Part shown: positions 1 through 9,211 of the stretch, in pieces
Layout of the letters: each line of letters opens with the position of its first letter
Position numbering within the stretch: the stretch's first letter is position 1
Assembly: GCF_002283555.1 (NCBI RefSeq)
Contig: NZ_MVOI01000003.1
Span: 332,536 to 396,535, forward strand
Direction of reading: 5' to 3'
Source of the DNA: Rubrivirga sp. SAORIC476
Lineage (GTDB): Bacteria > Bacteroidota > Rhodothermia > Rhodothermales > Rubricoccaceae
Length of the DNA stretch: 64,000 bases
Program-made: the position numbers and the translations under genes
Notes under the pieces: generated by a model
Told to the model about the DNA's origin: nothing
The model's database searches: none
Seen by the model: only the letters and a program-made list of their open reading frames with translations

Positions 1-1
1 G

Positions 2-1072
2 TTGCAGATCGAGGTCGACCGCGACCGGGCGCAGGCGCTCGGGATCGCGCCGCTCGACGTGGCGCAGGCCCTCTCCGTCGCCCTCAGCGAGGGCCGCTAT
101 GGCTACTTCAACCGCAACGGCGAGCAGTACGAGATCATCGGCCAGCTGGAGCGCGAGGCGCGCGACACGCCGAACGCGCTGCAGGGGCTGTACGTCCGCA
201 GCGCCGCCGGGCAGCCGATCCCTCTGTCCAACCTCGTCACGCTGACCGAGTCGGCCGCGCCGCCGCAGCTCTACCGCTTCAACCGGTTCACGGCCGCGAC
301 GGTCTCGGCCGAGCCCGCCGAGGGCGTCTCGCTGGGCGACGCCATCGACGCGATGGAGGCCGTCGCACGCGAGACGCTGCCGGTCGGCTTCTCGACCGCG
401 CTGGACGGGCAGAGCCGCGACTTCCGGGAGTCAGGGGGCTCCATCCTGGTCGTCTTCGGGCTGGCGCTCGTGCTGATCTACCTCGTGCTGGCGGCCCAGT
501 TCGAGAGCTTCCGCGACCCGATCACGATCCTGCTGACGGTCCCGCTGGCACTGCTCGGTGCGCTCGGCGCGCTGTGGGTGTTCGGGAGCACGCTCAACGT
601 GTTCAGCCAGATCGGGCTCGTGATGCTGATCGGGCTCGTGACTAAAAACGGCATCCTGATCGTCGAGTTCGCCAAGCAGAAGCGAGAGGAGGGCATGGGC
701 CGCCAGCAGGCCGCCGAGGAGGCATCGGCGGCGCGCTTCCGCCCGATCCTGATGACGGCCTTCTCGACCGTCCTCGGCACGCTCCCTATCGCGCTGGCGC
801 TGGGCGCGGGCGCCGAGAGCCGCGTCCCGATGGGGCTGGCGGTAATCGGCGGCCTCGTGGTGGGCACGTTCCTGACGCTCTACGTCATCCCGGCGCTGTA
901 CACGTTCATCGCGAGCAAGGAGGTCGGGGTGGTCCCGCTGTCCGTCGCCGGCGACGGCGCGACGACGGCCATCCCCGAGCGGCCCGTCCGCCTCGGTCCC
1001 GAGACGGGCGGAGACGGGAGCGAGGCGGAGGCGCCCGCCGCGCTCATCGAACCCGACCGGGACGCCTCGTGA
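2..1072 (+). CDS. RND efflux transporter permease, C-terminal part (cut by window edge)
   Basis: The visible 356 residues are the C-terminal third of an inner-membrane RND (HAE1/AcrB-type) multidrug pump, which exports hydrophobic compounds using proton-motive force. Residues 1-140 match the second periplasmic porter/docking segment. From about 145 there are several hydrophobic helices, with the family motifs LAAQFESFRDP near 165 and GLVTKNGILIVEFA near 210, followed by a cytoplasmic loop and further helices ending in YVIPALYTF. The gene starts outside the window. Its TGA overlaps the GTG of the TolC-type gene (GTGA), so pump and outer-membrane channel are translationally coupled. The periplasmic adaptor is presumably upstream. 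The substrate cannot be told from this part. Confidence 0.93.
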   Translation: MQIEVDRDRAQALGIAPLDVAQALSVALSEGRYGYFNRNGEQYEIIGQLEREARDTPNALQGLYVRSAAGQPIPLSNLVTLTESAAPPQLYRFNRFTAATVSAEPAEGVSLGDAIDAMEAVARETLPVGFSTALDGQSRDFRESGGSILVVFGLALVLIYLVLAAQFESFRDPITILLTVPLALLGALGALWVFGSTLNVFSQIGLVMLIGLVTKNGILIVEFAKQKREEGMGRQQAAEEASAARFRPILMTAFSTVLGTLPIALALGAGAESRVPMGLAVIGGLVVGTFLTLYVIPALYTFIASKEVGVVPLSVAGDGATTAIPERPVRLGPETGGDGSEAEAPAALIEPDRDAS

Positions 1073-2586
1073 CCGACCGGACGACGTTCTCGGCTTCGAC
1101 CCGTCGCGGGGGGACGCGACGCGTTGCCTCCCTGCGGGCGGTGATGCGGGGCCTCCTGGCACTCGGGCTGGCCGTCGGCGCCCACGCCCAGCCGACCTCG
1201 CTGCGGCAGGACTCGATCCCGCCCCTCCCCGACTCGCTGCGCCTCTACGGCGGCACGCTCGCGACGCGCCCCCCGCTCCCCACGTTCTCGGTGCCCGACG
1301 GGGCGCTCCGGCTGACGCTCGACGAGGCCATCGCCGTCGCGGTCGCACGCAACCCCGGGCAGGCCATCTCGGCACTCGAAGCGGACCGCGCCCGCAACGA
1401 CGTCACGCGCGGCAACGCGGGCTTCCTGCCGACGCTCGACGCCAGCGCGGGGCTCGCGGGCTCGCGCAGCGGCGCCTTCTTCAGCCGTTCCGACAGCACG
1501 GGCGCCAGCACCGGCAGCGTCCGGTCGTCCACCGTGCTCGACGCGGCCCTCGGGCTGGGCGTGACGCTGTCCGACGGCGGCCTGCGCGAGGCCACCTACC
1601 GCCGCCTCCAGGCCGACGCCCGCCGCCTCGCGCTCCTCGCCGACGCCGACGCCGAGGCACTCGCCCTCGACGTGTCGACGGCCTACCTCGACGTCGCCCG
1701 TCAGGCCGACCTCGCCGACGCCTTCGCCGAGGCGGTCGTGGTGTCGGAGGATCGGCTGCGGATCGCCCAGGCGGAGGTCCGCATCGGGACGGCGGCCGAG
1801 ATCGAGGCGGCGCTCGCGCTGGCCGACTTCACCGCCGACCGGGCGGCGCTGCTCCGCCAGCAGGTCCAGCTCGCGGGCTCCCGCGCGGCCCTCGGCGGCC
1901 TGCTGGCGCTGCCCGACCCCGAGGCGATCGTCGTCACCGACTCGCTCTCCCTCGATGCTCCGCCCGACCTCGCGCGGTTGGTCACCGAGGCGGCCGAGGG
2001 CAACCGGCGCGTTCGCTCGTCACAGGTGGCCGAGGAGGTCGCCGCGCTCGGCATCGACCAGGTCCGCTCCGAGTACCGCCCGACCGTCCGCGCGACGGCG
2101 GGCGTGGGGCTGGCGGCGCTCGACAGCGGCTTCCTCCCGCCCAACGCCGAGCCGATCATCGGGCCGGACCTCCGCTACGGCATCACGGCGTCGATCCCGA
2201 TCCTCGACGGCGGCGAGCGGCGGCGACGGCTCCAGAACGCCGAGATCGCGCTCCGCCAGTCCGAGCTGGCCACCGACGCGCTCCGGCTCTCGTCCCGCGC
2301 CCGGGCCGCCCAGCTCGCCGCGACGGCGCGCGGCTTCCGCGGCCTCGTCGAGCTGGAGACGCTCAACGAGCGGATCGCCCGCGAGAACGTGCGCGTGGCG
2401 CTGGCCCAGCTCCGGCTCGGGTTCATCTCCCCGGTCGACCTCCGCCTGATCCAGCTCGCGCTGGTCGACGTGCGCGTGCGCCGCGTCGAAGCCGTGTATC
2501 AGGCCCGCCTCGCCGAGGCCGAGTTGCGTCTCCTCGCTGGCGAGTTGCTGCCGGACGACCGACTGCCGCGGACCTCGGTGTACTGA
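1069..2586 (+). CDS. TolC-family outer membrane efflux protein
   Basis: Outer-membrane channel component of the RND pump encoded just upstream. The 505-residue length fits the OEP/TolC family. A hydrophobic export signal is at about residues 26-42, followed by a low-complexity segment and then two OEP repeats rich in Ala/Leu coiled-coil sequence, including the LTLDEAIAVAVARNP motif near residue 85 typical of the first repeat. The GTG at 1069 overlaps the preceding stop; an in-frame ATG at 1144 sits immediately before the signal peptide and is a realistic alternative start. It should form the trimeric periplasm-spanning duct of a tripartite pump. The gene ends 67 bp before the next one. Confidence 0.92.
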   Translation: MTDRTTFSASTRRGGTRRVASLRAVMRGLLALGLAVGAHAQPTSLRQDSIPPLPDSLRLYGGTLATRPPLPTFSVPDGALRLTLDEAIAVAVARNPGQAISALEADRARNDVTRGNAGFLPTLDASAGLAGSRSGAFFSRSDSTGASTGSVRSSTVLDAALGLGVTLSDGGLREATYRRLQADARRLALLADADAEALALDVSTAYLDVARQADLADAFAEAVVVSEDRLRIAQAEVRIGTAAEIEAALALADFTADRAALLRQQVQLAGSRAALGGLLALPDPEAIVVTDSLSLDAPPDLARLVTEAAEGNRRVRSSQVAEEVAALGIDQVRSEYRPTVRATAGVGLAALDSGFLPPNAEPIIGPDLRYGITASIPILDGGERRRRLQNAEIALRQSELATDALRLSSRARAAQLAATARGFRGLVELETLNERIARENVRVALAQLRLGFISPVDLRLIQLALVDVRVRRVEAVYQARLAEAELRLLAGELLPDDRLPRTSVY

Positions 2587-2653
2587 CGGCAGGCCCGCCT
2601 CGGGATCCGTATCGGCAGGGTAGCGTGAGGCTCTTTTCCCCGCCGACGCTCCC

Positions 2654-3127
2654 GTGGCCCTGACCCACCACCTGCATACGACCACCTGGCTCCCGCTGCC
2701 GCGCGCCGAGGTGTTCGCCTTCTTCGCCGACGCCGAGAACCTCGCCCGCATCACGCCGCCCGAGCTGGCCTTCGAGATCGTCACGCCGACGCCCATCGAC
2801 ATCCGCGAGGGCGCGCTGATCGATTACCGGCTGGGCCTGTTCGGCGTCCGCTTCGGGTGGCGGACCGAGATCATCCACTGGGAACCGCCGTACCGGTTCG
2901 TGGACCAGCAGTTGAACGGCCCGTACCGGCGCTGGCATCACACCCACACCTTCGTCGAGCGGGTCGGGCCCGACGGGCACCCGGGCACGCAGATGGACGA
3001 CCTGGTCCGGTGGGAGCTGCCGCTGGCGCCGTTCGGGGAGGCGGCCTATCCGCTCGTCCGCCTCCAGCTCGCGCGCATCTTCGGGTACCGGCAGCAGAAG
3101 ATCCGGGAGTTGCTCGGCGGCGGCTAG
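2654..3127 (+). CDS. SRPBCC-family protein (cyclase/ligand-binding fold)
   Basis: A 157-residue protein of the START/SRPBCC helix-grip superfamily. It has the opening pattern LPRAEVFAFFADAENL around residue 15, a central VDQQLNGPYRRWHHTHTF segment near 85, and a long C-terminal helix ending YRQQKIREL. Close relatives in many bacteria are annotated as cyclase or polyketide-type SRPBCC proteins of unproven function; they bind hydrophobic ligands in a cavity. No signal peptide is seen, so it is probably cytoplasmic. The start is a GTG at 2654. It faces the DUF1801 gene tail to tail. No substrate can be proposed from the sequence. Confidence 0.85.
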   Translation: MALTHHLHTTTWLPLPRAEVFAFFADAENLARITPPELAFEIVTPTPIDIREGALIDYRLGLFGVRFGWRTEIIHWEPPYRFVDQQLNGPYRRWHHTHTFVERVGPDGHPGTQMDDLVRWELPLAPFGEAAYPLVRLQLARIFGYRQQKIRELLGGG

Positions 3128-3154
3128 CCTCGGCCTGCCCGCACGACGCGGACG

Positions 3155-3523
3155 CTACCAGAACCCGTCGTCTTCCCGCTGCGCCACGACCTGGACGCGG
3201 TGCTCGGCGATCCGCCGAATCAGGTCCTCGGGCATCGGCTCGTCGTAGCCCACCTTGAGGAAGTTGGTGGTCGTCTTGTAGTCCCCGATCTCCTCCCGGA
3301 AGCGCTCCAGCGCCTCCGGCGTCGCCGCCAGGCTGACGTGGGCCTTATGGGCGGAGAACGAGAACAGGAACCGGGGCTCGACGAAGAAGGGCGCACCCCA
3401 CTTGATCGCCTCCTGGGCGTCCGGCGCGGCGTCCTTCAGGATCGCGTACAGGCGCCGCAGGTGCGGGCGCCCCGCCTCGGGGGCGGCGTCGATGTACGCG
3501 GCGATGGTCGCAGATCGGGACAT
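3155..3523 (-). CDS. DUF1801 (YdhG-like) domain protein
   Basis: A 122-residue protein matching the DUF1801 fold over almost its full length. Key features are the helix IAAYIDAAPEAGRPHLRRL at the N terminus, the family signature EAIKWGAPFF near residue 45, and FSFSAHKAHVSL near 60. The ATG at 3523 is preferred over an in-frame start 45 bp upstream, because family members begin right at this helix and the extra residues are Pro-rich. The cellular role of DUF1801 is unknown; the fold is small and cytoplasmic. The gene lies between the SRPBCC gene (convergent) and the DUF885 gene. Confidence 0.85.
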   Translation of the reverse strand: MSRSATIAAYIDAAPEAGRPHLRRLYAILKDAAPDAQEAIKWGAPFFVEPRFLFSFSAHKAHVSLAATPEALERFREEIGDYKTTTNFLKVGYDEPMPEDLIRRIAEHRVQVVAQREDDGFW

Positions 3524-3610
3524 CGGTGTCGGGGCGGAGGGATCTGCAGGCAGGATACGCGGACTCACCTCGACACAGGCTCCCTCTGCGGCCTCACCGA
3601 GGCGGGAAGG

Positions 3611-5359
3611 TCACTGCCGCGCGATCCAGTCACGGACGACCGTCTCCAATACGCCCATCGGCAACTCGCCGTGGCCGAGCACCTCGTCGTGGAACGCCCG
3701 CACGTCGAAGCGCTCGCCCAGCGCGTCCTCGGCCTCGGTGCGCAGGCGGCGGATCGTGAGCTCGCCCATTTTGTAGCCCAGCGCCTGCCCCGGCCACCCG
3801 ATGTAGCGGTCCACCTCGGTGCGGACCTCCAGCTCCGACAGCGCCGTGTTGGCACCCAGGTAATCGATGGCGTCCTGTCGGCTCCAGCCGAGCGCGTGCA
3901 TCCCGGTGTCGACGACCAGGCGGCACGCGCGCCACATCTCGTAGGTCAGGCGGCCGAAGCGGCGGTACGGGTCGGTGTAGAAGCCCGCCTCCGTCCCGAG
4001 CGACTCGGCGTACAGACCCCAACCCTCCTCGTAGGCCGTCAGCACGAGGGCGCGGCGGAAGGCGGGCAGGTGGTCCAACTCCTGCGCCAGCGCGATCTGG
4101 AGGTGGTGGCCCGGCACGGCCTCGTGGAACGTCAGCGCCTCCAGCGCCCACGTCGGGCGGCTGGGCAGGTCGTACGTGTTGAGCCAGTAGACGCCCGGCA
4201 CGCGCCCCCCGGCGGGCGGCTCGACGTAGAAGCCGGCCGTGAACGTCGGCGCGAGGAAGTCCGGCACGGGCTGGACGGTGTACGGCAGGCGTGGGAGGCG
4301 GCCGAAGAGCTGCGGCAGCTTCGCGTTCATCTGCATCGCGATCCACGCGCCCTCCCGGAGCAGCGCCTCCGGCGAGTCGGCCACGAACTGCGGGTCGGTG
4401 CGGAGGAACGTCAGGAAGTCGTCGAACGACCCCTCGAAGCCGACCTCCGCGATCACGGCCTCCATCTCGCCACGGATGCGGTCCACCTCGGCCAGCCCGA
4501 TGTCGTGGACAGCGCGCGGCGTCACGTCGAGCGTGGTGAACTGGCGGACGCGCCACGCATAGGCTGCCTCGCCCCCCGGCAGGTCGCCGAGGCCGATCGT
4601 GGCGCGCGCACCGGGCAGGTACTCGCCCTCCATGAACGCCAGAAAGGCGGCGTAGCCGGGAACGACCGCCGTTTCAATCACGGCTCTCCCCTCCTCCATC
4701 AGGCGCGCCCGGTCCGCCTCGGGAAGGGTCGAGGGCAGCTCGGCGAGGGGAGCCCAGAAGACGCTCGCCTCGGGGTCGGCCACGACGTGTGCGGCGATGG
4801 TGGCGGGCAGGCCCTGGATGGCGACGGCGGGCAGCGTTCGCCCGGTGCGGAGCCCCTCGCGCATGTTGGCGATCTGGGCCTCCACGTGCGCGGGCCACGC
4901 GCGGAGGCGGGCGAGGTAGTTCTCGACCTCCGCGACCGTCGTCATCGGCATCTGGCTGGGCAGGCGGGTGAACGCGACGTGGAAGCCGTCCGACGCGGTC
5001 ACCGGCATCAGCTCCGCGCCGAAGCGGTCCGCGTCGATCACGTCGTCCAGCATCGTGCGGAGGATGCCCGCCGTGATGCGTGCCTCGCCTTCCAGCGCGT
5101 CGGCGTCGATCGCGTCGAGTCGGTCGAGGAAGCGCGCGGCCTGTGCGGCGCGGGCGGCCCGCGCCTCCGCCGTCACGTCCTGGAGCCGGTCGTCGTGGTC
5201 CCTCACACCGACGTAGCTGGCGAACAGCGGGTCGTCGGCGAGGCGCCACGCCCACCACTCGGCCACGACGGACTCGACGGCCTCCACCTCGGTCGACCGC
5301 TGCGCCGAGGCGGAAAGGGTCAACAGCAGGGCGACGAGGGCGAGGACGGCAGCGCGCAT
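3611..5359 (-). CDS. DUF885 family putative secreted metallopeptidase
   Basis: A 582-residue protein with an N-terminal export signal (hydrophobic core ALVALLLTLSASA, cleavage near residue 20), followed by a full DUF885 domain. The signature HEAVPGHHLQ begins at about residue 412; His and Glu in this HExxPGHH motif are the probable metal ligands and general base, as in HExxH peptidases. The family is widespread in Bacteroidota and Proteobacteria and is annotated as predicted carboxypeptidase-like; true substrates are mostly unknown. The ATG at 5359 is chosen because it places the signal peptide at the start. A TATGTTCG -7-like box lies at 5380-5387. The gene is divergent from the pilus-like cassette at 6033. 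Confidence 0.87.
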   Translation of the reverse strand: MRAAVLALVALLLTLSASAQRSTEVEAVESVVAEWWAWRLADDPLFASYVGVRDHDDRLQDVTAEARAARAAQAARFLDRLDAIDADALEGEARITAGILRTMLDDVIDADRFGAELMPVTASDGFHVAFTRLPSQMPMTTVAEVENYLARLRAWPAHVEAQIANMREGLRTGRTLPAVAIQGLPATIAAHVVADPEASVFWAPLAELPSTLPEADRARLMEEGRAVIETAVVPGYAAFLAFMEGEYLPGARATIGLGDLPGGEAAYAWRVRQFTTLDVTPRAVHDIGLAEVDRIRGEMEAVIAEVGFEGSFDDFLTFLRTDPQFVADSPEALLREGAWIAMQMNAKLPQLFGRLPRLPYTVQPVPDFLAPTFTAGFYVEPPAGGRVPGVYWLNTYDLPSRPTWALEALTFHEAVPGHHLQIALAQELDHLPAFRRALVLTAYEEGWGLYAESLGTEAGFYTDPYRRFGRLTYEMWRACRLVVDTGMHALGWSRQDAIDYLGANTALSELEVRTEVDRYIGWPGQALGYKMGELTIRRLRTEAEDALGERFDVRAFHDEVLGHGELPMGVLETVVRDWIARQ

Positions 5360-6032
5360 AGCAGAGCGGGATGGACAACCGAACATAGGCGCCGCGTGTC
5401 CAGTGCGGACGGCGTAGATCCAGCGCGCCTCCTCGCCGTCTGCGGAGTGACGTCCTCCCAGCCTCGACGGGCGGTGGGGATCAGCCTGGCGGGCGGAGGT
5501 GCACGGCACGAGGCATAGAAGACGGTGAAGGGAACCGGCACCCACGGAAACCTTCGCTCTCGCCGACCGGACTCCAGGGGCCTCCTTCAGGAGCCACTCC
5601 TCATCGTCCTCCGCTCGACGCTCCGCACTCCCGACGAGGCAGACGCGACACAGATCGGAAACGATCACTCATCGAGGTCATTTCTACCCGCCCCTGCCGA
5701 TGACCGATTCCTCTCTCCGTCGGGGCGGACCGCTCGCAGGGCGCGTGGCCCTGGCAAGCCGACGGCGGGCTCCAGCGCGCGACGTTCGCAGAGTAGCCCT
5801 CTCGGGGCTGAATCTCCCCATCCTGGCTGGCCGCGCGTCGCAGCCGAATGCCTCCCTCGCATTCCCGTCCTCGCCGGCAGCCACGAACCCCCACGACTCC
5901 GCGCGCCAGAAGCCGACGATTTGGGCGGTTCGAAAAGGAACGCCGACGTTCCGAATTGTAACGAGCGTCTCGAAAGAGGATTCAGGAACGCCTGGACCGA
6001 CCGATGCTAGGGCTCGTCTTCTCCCTGGCTCC
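5360..6032 (+). other. Gene-free divergent intergenic region
   Basis: About 670 bp separate the DUF885 start (minus) from the first cassette gene (plus). Open frames here lack protein-family character and appear to be chance high-GC frames. The right half is noticeably less GC-rich than its surroundings. It contains the near-palindrome GGAACG-CCGA-CGTTCC at 5937-5952, a possible operator for the downstream cassette. A -7-like box for DUF885 sits at 5380-5387. No RNA gene or mobile-element signature was recognised. Confidence 0.5.
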
Positions 6033-6473
6033 GTGATCCAAACCCTGCTCACCACCTGTGCACTCGCAAGTGCGCTGGTCCTCTCCCTCAGCGCGCGACA
6101 GGCCACGCACCACCGCACGGCGGAGTCCGAGCGAGGCGAGGTCGAGGTCCGCCTCGGGCAACTCGGCGGCGACTTGCTCGACTTCGGCGCCACGCTCCCC
6201 GTCGCGGCGGATGCGCCGCTGTCCGCCGACGGCGCCACCCTCTGGACCGCGACCTCGCTGGAGGAGTGGCATGGAATCGACGAGCGCGTCGACCTCCCGG
6301 CCGACCGTGCCACCCTGCCTGTCCAGGTGCGCGTGGGCGTGGAGACGGTCCGCAAGCAGGGGGACGCCTTCGTCCCGACGGCGAATGCGAGCCCGTTCCG
6401 CCGGGTTCAGGTGGAGTTGCAGAGCGTGATGGGCGCGACGGTGCGCCTCGAACGGATCTACGCTAGCCGCTGA
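6033..6473 (+). CDS. Pilus-tip-like cassette protein A, copy 1 (unrecognised family)
   Basis: A 146-residue protein with one hydrophobic segment right at the N terminus (VIQTLLTTCALASALVLSLS) followed by a polar, probably extracytoplasmic, domain. I do not recognise a named family. Its N terminus, size class and place as the first of three genes parallel the gene at 44417-45100 (MPQTLLALLALVLASFLTF), which sits inside the pilus locus. The shared pattern is QTLL at residues 3-6, a hydrophobic stretch, and then a charged helix. The GTG at 6033 is chosen because it opens directly on the membrane segment; upstream in-frame sequence is unlike protein. The inferred role is minor-pilin/pseudopilin-like. 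The next gene follows after 23 bp. Confidence 0.6.
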   Translation: MIQTLLTTCALASALVLSLSARQATHHRTAESERGEVEVRLGQLGGDLLDFGATLPVAADAPLSADGATLWTATSLEEWHGIDERVDLPADRATLPVQVRVGVETVRKQGDAFVPTANASPFRRVQVELQSVMGATVRLERIYASR

Positions 6474-6496
6474 GCGCTCCTCTCCCCCTCGCCAGT

Positions 6497-7072
6497 ATGT
6501 GGGCTCTCCTCGACCACCTCAACGCCTCGATTCTGCTGTCGGCCGTGGTGCTGCTGTTCCTCGCCACGCAGATGGGCGGGCAGGAGGCCCAGATCGCGTC
6601 GACCATCCGTGCCTCGGGCACAGGCCTGTACGAGGCGGCGGACTGGATCGAGCGCGACCTCGCCAACCTCGGCGACGGCGTGGCCGAGGCCGACCCGGCG
6701 ATCGTGGACTTCGCCTGGGACGGCGACACCCCCCGGTTCACGTTTCGGACGGGCAACGACACCACCCTGGCCGCGGCCGCCACGCTCGTCCTCTACGACC
6801 TCGCGCCGGGGGCGACCCCTGAGCACCGGGAGCTGCGGCGCTTCGTCGTGGACGGGGCCGATACCACCCTGACGGCACGGACTCCGGCGACGCTGCGCCT
6901 CGCCACGCTGACGCTCCTCGACGCGGCCGGGCAGCCCGTCCCGAGCGACGACCTCGGCCGCGCCCGGTCGGTCGCGGTCCACCTCTCGCTGGACCCTCCC
7001 CTGGGCGCCACCGACGGTGCGGTGGACTGGTCGCGGCGCTTCTTCCCTCTCGGCCTCGCTCAGAACGACTGA
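6497..7072 (+). CDS. Pilus-tip-like cassette protein B, copy 1 (PilW-like position)
   Basis: A 191-residue protein with an N-terminal hydrophobic helix after only seven residues (MWALLDHLNASILLSAVVLL), then an amphipathic helix and a soluble domain with beta-rich, Asp/Thr-rich sequence. It matches the layout of the gene at 43658-44356 (MQFLLDNLIAVIVAGVLILG): LLD at residues 4-6, a Gln-rich charged stretch after the membrane helix, then an acidic segment with a WIERDLANLG-type pattern against WVEEDVMNIG. That local resemblance supports homology of the two cassettes. No named domain was recognised; PilW-type minor pilins are the nearest analogy by size and position. It is the middle gene of a tight three-gene unit. 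Confidence 0.62.
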   Translation: MWALLDHLNASILLSAVVLLFLATQMGGQEAQIASTIRASGTGLYEAADWIERDLANLGDGVAEADPAIVDFAWDGDTPRFTFRTGNDTTLAAAATLVLYDLAPGATPEHRELRRFVVDGADTTLTARTPATLRLATLTLLDAAGQPVPSDDLGRARSVAVHLSLDPPLGATDGAVDWSRRFFPLGLAQND

Positions 7073-7102
7073 CCGCCGCTTCACTCTTCGACCTTCGCTG
7101 CC

Positions 7103-8302
7103 GTGGGCAAATACGCACTCCTCCTCACGACCATCCTGTCGGCGTCCGGCGCCTTCACCCAGCTCAACCTGACCGAGGCCCATCAGGGCGAGACCTCGGA
7201 GCGCAGGGCTCACCAACTGGACCTTCTCGCACGTGAGGCGGCCCTGTCGGGGTATGCGGAGGCCCTCTACCTGATCGAGACGGAGCCGCTGGCCTCCCTC
7301 TCCAGCCGCTCCGGCACGCTGGCCGCGGGGCGCTACCACACGACGTTCGACGTCACGCTCGGCGCCCCGACGGAGGTCTACGTACGGGTTGAAGGCGCCG
7401 CCGAGGCGGGCGGGGACGCCACGCAGTACGTCATCGAGGCGCAGTTCCACGACCTCGACGGCGTCGAGGTGCCGACCCACCCGGACACGCTGCTGGCGCG
7501 CGTCCCGCCGTACCTCCGGTACGCGGCGCTCAGCGACGGCCCCCTCCGTCTGACCCTGATGCCGCGCATCCTCGGCGCCACGCACCAGGTCAACGCCAGC
7601 GTCCACACCAACGACGACCTGGACCTCGCGCTGTCGCTCGGCGCAATCCTTGGCCTCCAGGCCGTCCGCGGGTTCGGAACGTACGCGGGCGACCTATACA
7701 GCGTCCCGCTCCTCAGCGACCCCGAGAACGCGTTCCGCCCTGCGAGCAACCCGGACCTGCTGGACACCCTCCGCCCGTCCGACGTGGTCGAGATGCCGGA
7801 GATCGACGTGGACAGCCTCGCCCGATTCGCCACCGACACCCGGCCCGGAGGCCTCGAACTGCTCGGGACGATGGCGCTCGGCACGCGCGAGTCGCCCGAG
7901 ATCATCCACGTCGAGGGTGATCTCGTGCTGGCCGATGTCCAGTTCGACGGCTACGGCGTGTTTCTCGTAGACGGGGCCCTGATCGTGGACGCGACGCTGC
8001 GGGGCGTCCTCAACGACCTTCTGGGTCGCCCCGAGAGCCGCGTCGCCTTCTACGTGGACGGCCCGATCCTCTTCAACGGCCTCGGCGACGTGCAGGGCCA
8101 GTTCGTCAGCAACGAGTCGATCACGTTCAGCGGGGCGGCGACGCTCTACGGCAACGTCGCCGCGGGCGGGTCGGTGAACTTCCTCGTCGCCCCGACGATC
8201 CGCTTCCTCCCGCCCTCCCCCGCCCTCACGACGCACCTCCCGGACGCGGTGCCGGTCTACGACCTGGAGCGGGTCGCGATGCGGGAGTGGGAGGTCAAGT
8301 GA
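7103..8302 (+). CDS. Pilus-tip-like cassette protein C, copy 1 (PilX-like, beta-solenoid C terminus)
   Basis: A 399-residue protein starting MGKYALLLTTILSASGAF, followed by a helical segment with a charged EAALSGYAEALYLIE stretch near residue 45. The homologous position in the 42183-43607 gene starts MGKALLVLVLGSG and carries REIAASAFNVGMGEL. The C-terminal half (about 255-375) is a run of short Gly/Val-rich strands such as VEGDLVLADVQFDGYGVFLV and FSGAATLYGNVAAGGSVNF, suggesting a right-handed beta-solenoid like those seen in some PilX-type and bactofilin-like proteins. The start is a GTG. It is the last gene of the cassette and converges on the aminotransferase gene 6 bp away. Function is inferred only. 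Confidence 0.62.
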   Translation: MGKYALLLTTILSASGAFTQLNLTEAHQGETSERRAHQLDLLAREAALSGYAEALYLIETEPLASLSSRSGTLAAGRYHTTFDVTLGAPTEVYVRVEGAAEAGGDATQYVIEAQFHDLDGVEVPTHPDTLLARVPPYLRYAALSDGPLRLTLMPRILGATHQVNASVHTNDDLDLALSLGAILGLQAVRGFGTYAGDLYSVPLLSDPENAFRPASNPDLLDTLRPSDVVEMPEIDVDSLARFATDTRPGGLELLGTMALGTRESPEIIHVEGDLVLADVQFDGYGVFLVDGALIVDATLRGVLNDLLGRPESRVAFYVDGPILFNGLGDVQGQFVSNESITFSGAATLYGNVAAGGSVNFLVAPTIRFLPPSPALTTHLPDAVPVYDLERVAMREWEVK

Positions 8303-8308
8303 GGCGGC

Positions 8309-9211
8309 CTACTCCACCACCCGCTCGCCCGTGCGCTGGACCTCGGCCGTGAACAGGTCCGTCAGGCGGCGCGTCATCTCCCCCACCTCGCCGTCGCCGA
8401 TCGTGCGCCCGTCGAGGCGGGTGACGGCAGCCAGCTCGCCCATCGTGCCGGTGCAGAACATCTCGTCGGCGCGGTAGGCCTCGGGGAGCGAGAGGCGAGC
8501 GGTCCGCGCGGGGATGCCGTTCGCCGCGCACAGGTCGAGGACCGTCTGCCGCGTGATCCCCTCGGGGCAGGCGTCGGTGTGGCTGGTGAGCACCTCCCCG
8601 TTGCGGACCAGGAAGACGTGTGTGCCGTTGCACTCGGCGAGGAAGCCGTCGCGGTCGAGGAGCAGAGCGGCGTCGGCCCCGGCGGCGTTCGCCTCGATCT
8701 TGGCGAGGATCGACTGGAGCAGGTTGTTGGAGTGGATCTTCGGGTCGAGGCAGTCGGGCGGAAAGCGGCGAACCGACGAGGTCTGGAGCGTCAGTCCGTC
8801 CCGGCCATAGACGGGTGCTTTCCACTCGGCGAGCACGATGAGCGTCGGGCCCGACTGGTTGAGCCGTGGGTCCATGCCGGACGTGATTTTGGTGCCGCGC
8901 GACAGCGTCAGCCGGATGTGGACGCCGTCGCGCATCCCATTCGCCTCCAGCGTCTCGCGAAGGGCCGCCACGATCTCCTCCCGCGGCGGCACGCCTGCGA
9001 TGGCGATAGCCTTCGCCGAGTCGACCATCCGGTCGAGGTGTTCGGTCAGGCGGAAGATCTTGCCGTCGTACAGGCGGAGGCCTTCCCAGACGCCGTCGCC
9101 GCCCTGGACGAGCGAGTCGAACGGCGACACGCCCGCCTCGTCGCGGTGCACGAGGCGCCCGCCGATGTGGACCATCAGGTCGGCGTTGCGAGGGTCAAAC
9201 TGCTGGAGCAT
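8309..9211 (-). CDS. Class IV aminotransferase (branched-chain/D-amino-acid type)
   Basis: A 300-residue PLP-dependent fold-type IV transaminase. The N-terminal domain includes VHRDEAGVSPFDSLVQGG near residue 25, and the motif DPKIHSNNLL near residue 165 contains the probable Schiff-base lysine. Conserved GFLAECNGTHVFLV and EGITRQTVLDL segments bind the cofactor phosphate. This family includes IlvE (branched-chain amino acids), D-alanine aminotransferase and aminodeoxychorismate lyase; the sequence alone does not decide between them. The ATG at 9211 lies inside the end of the sulfotransferase-like gene (17-bp overlap), so the two are co-translated. Compact length and the DSLVQGGDGVWEG segment support a branched-chain or related substrate. 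Confidence 0.88.
   Translation of the reverse strand: MLQQFDPRNADLMVHIGGRLVHRDEAGVSPFDSLVQGGDGVWEGLRLYDGKIFRLTEHLDRMVDSAKAIAIAGVPPREEIVAALRETLEANGMRDGVHIRLTLSRGTKITSGMDPRLNQSGPTLIVLAEWKAPVYGRDGLTLQTSSVRRFPPDCLDPKIHSNNLLQSILAKIEANAAGADAALLLDRDGFLAECNGTHVFLVRNGEVLTSHTDACPEGITRQTVLDLCAANGIPARTARLSLPEAYRADEMFCTGTMGELAAVTRLDGRTIGDGEVGEMTRRLTDLFTAEVQRTGERVVE

Noticed and set aside
5360-6032. Open frames of 90-160 codons in the DUF885/cassette gap as genes
   Set aside because: Low-complexity, Arg/Ser/Pro-rich, no start context, and overlapping on both strands without family resemblance.
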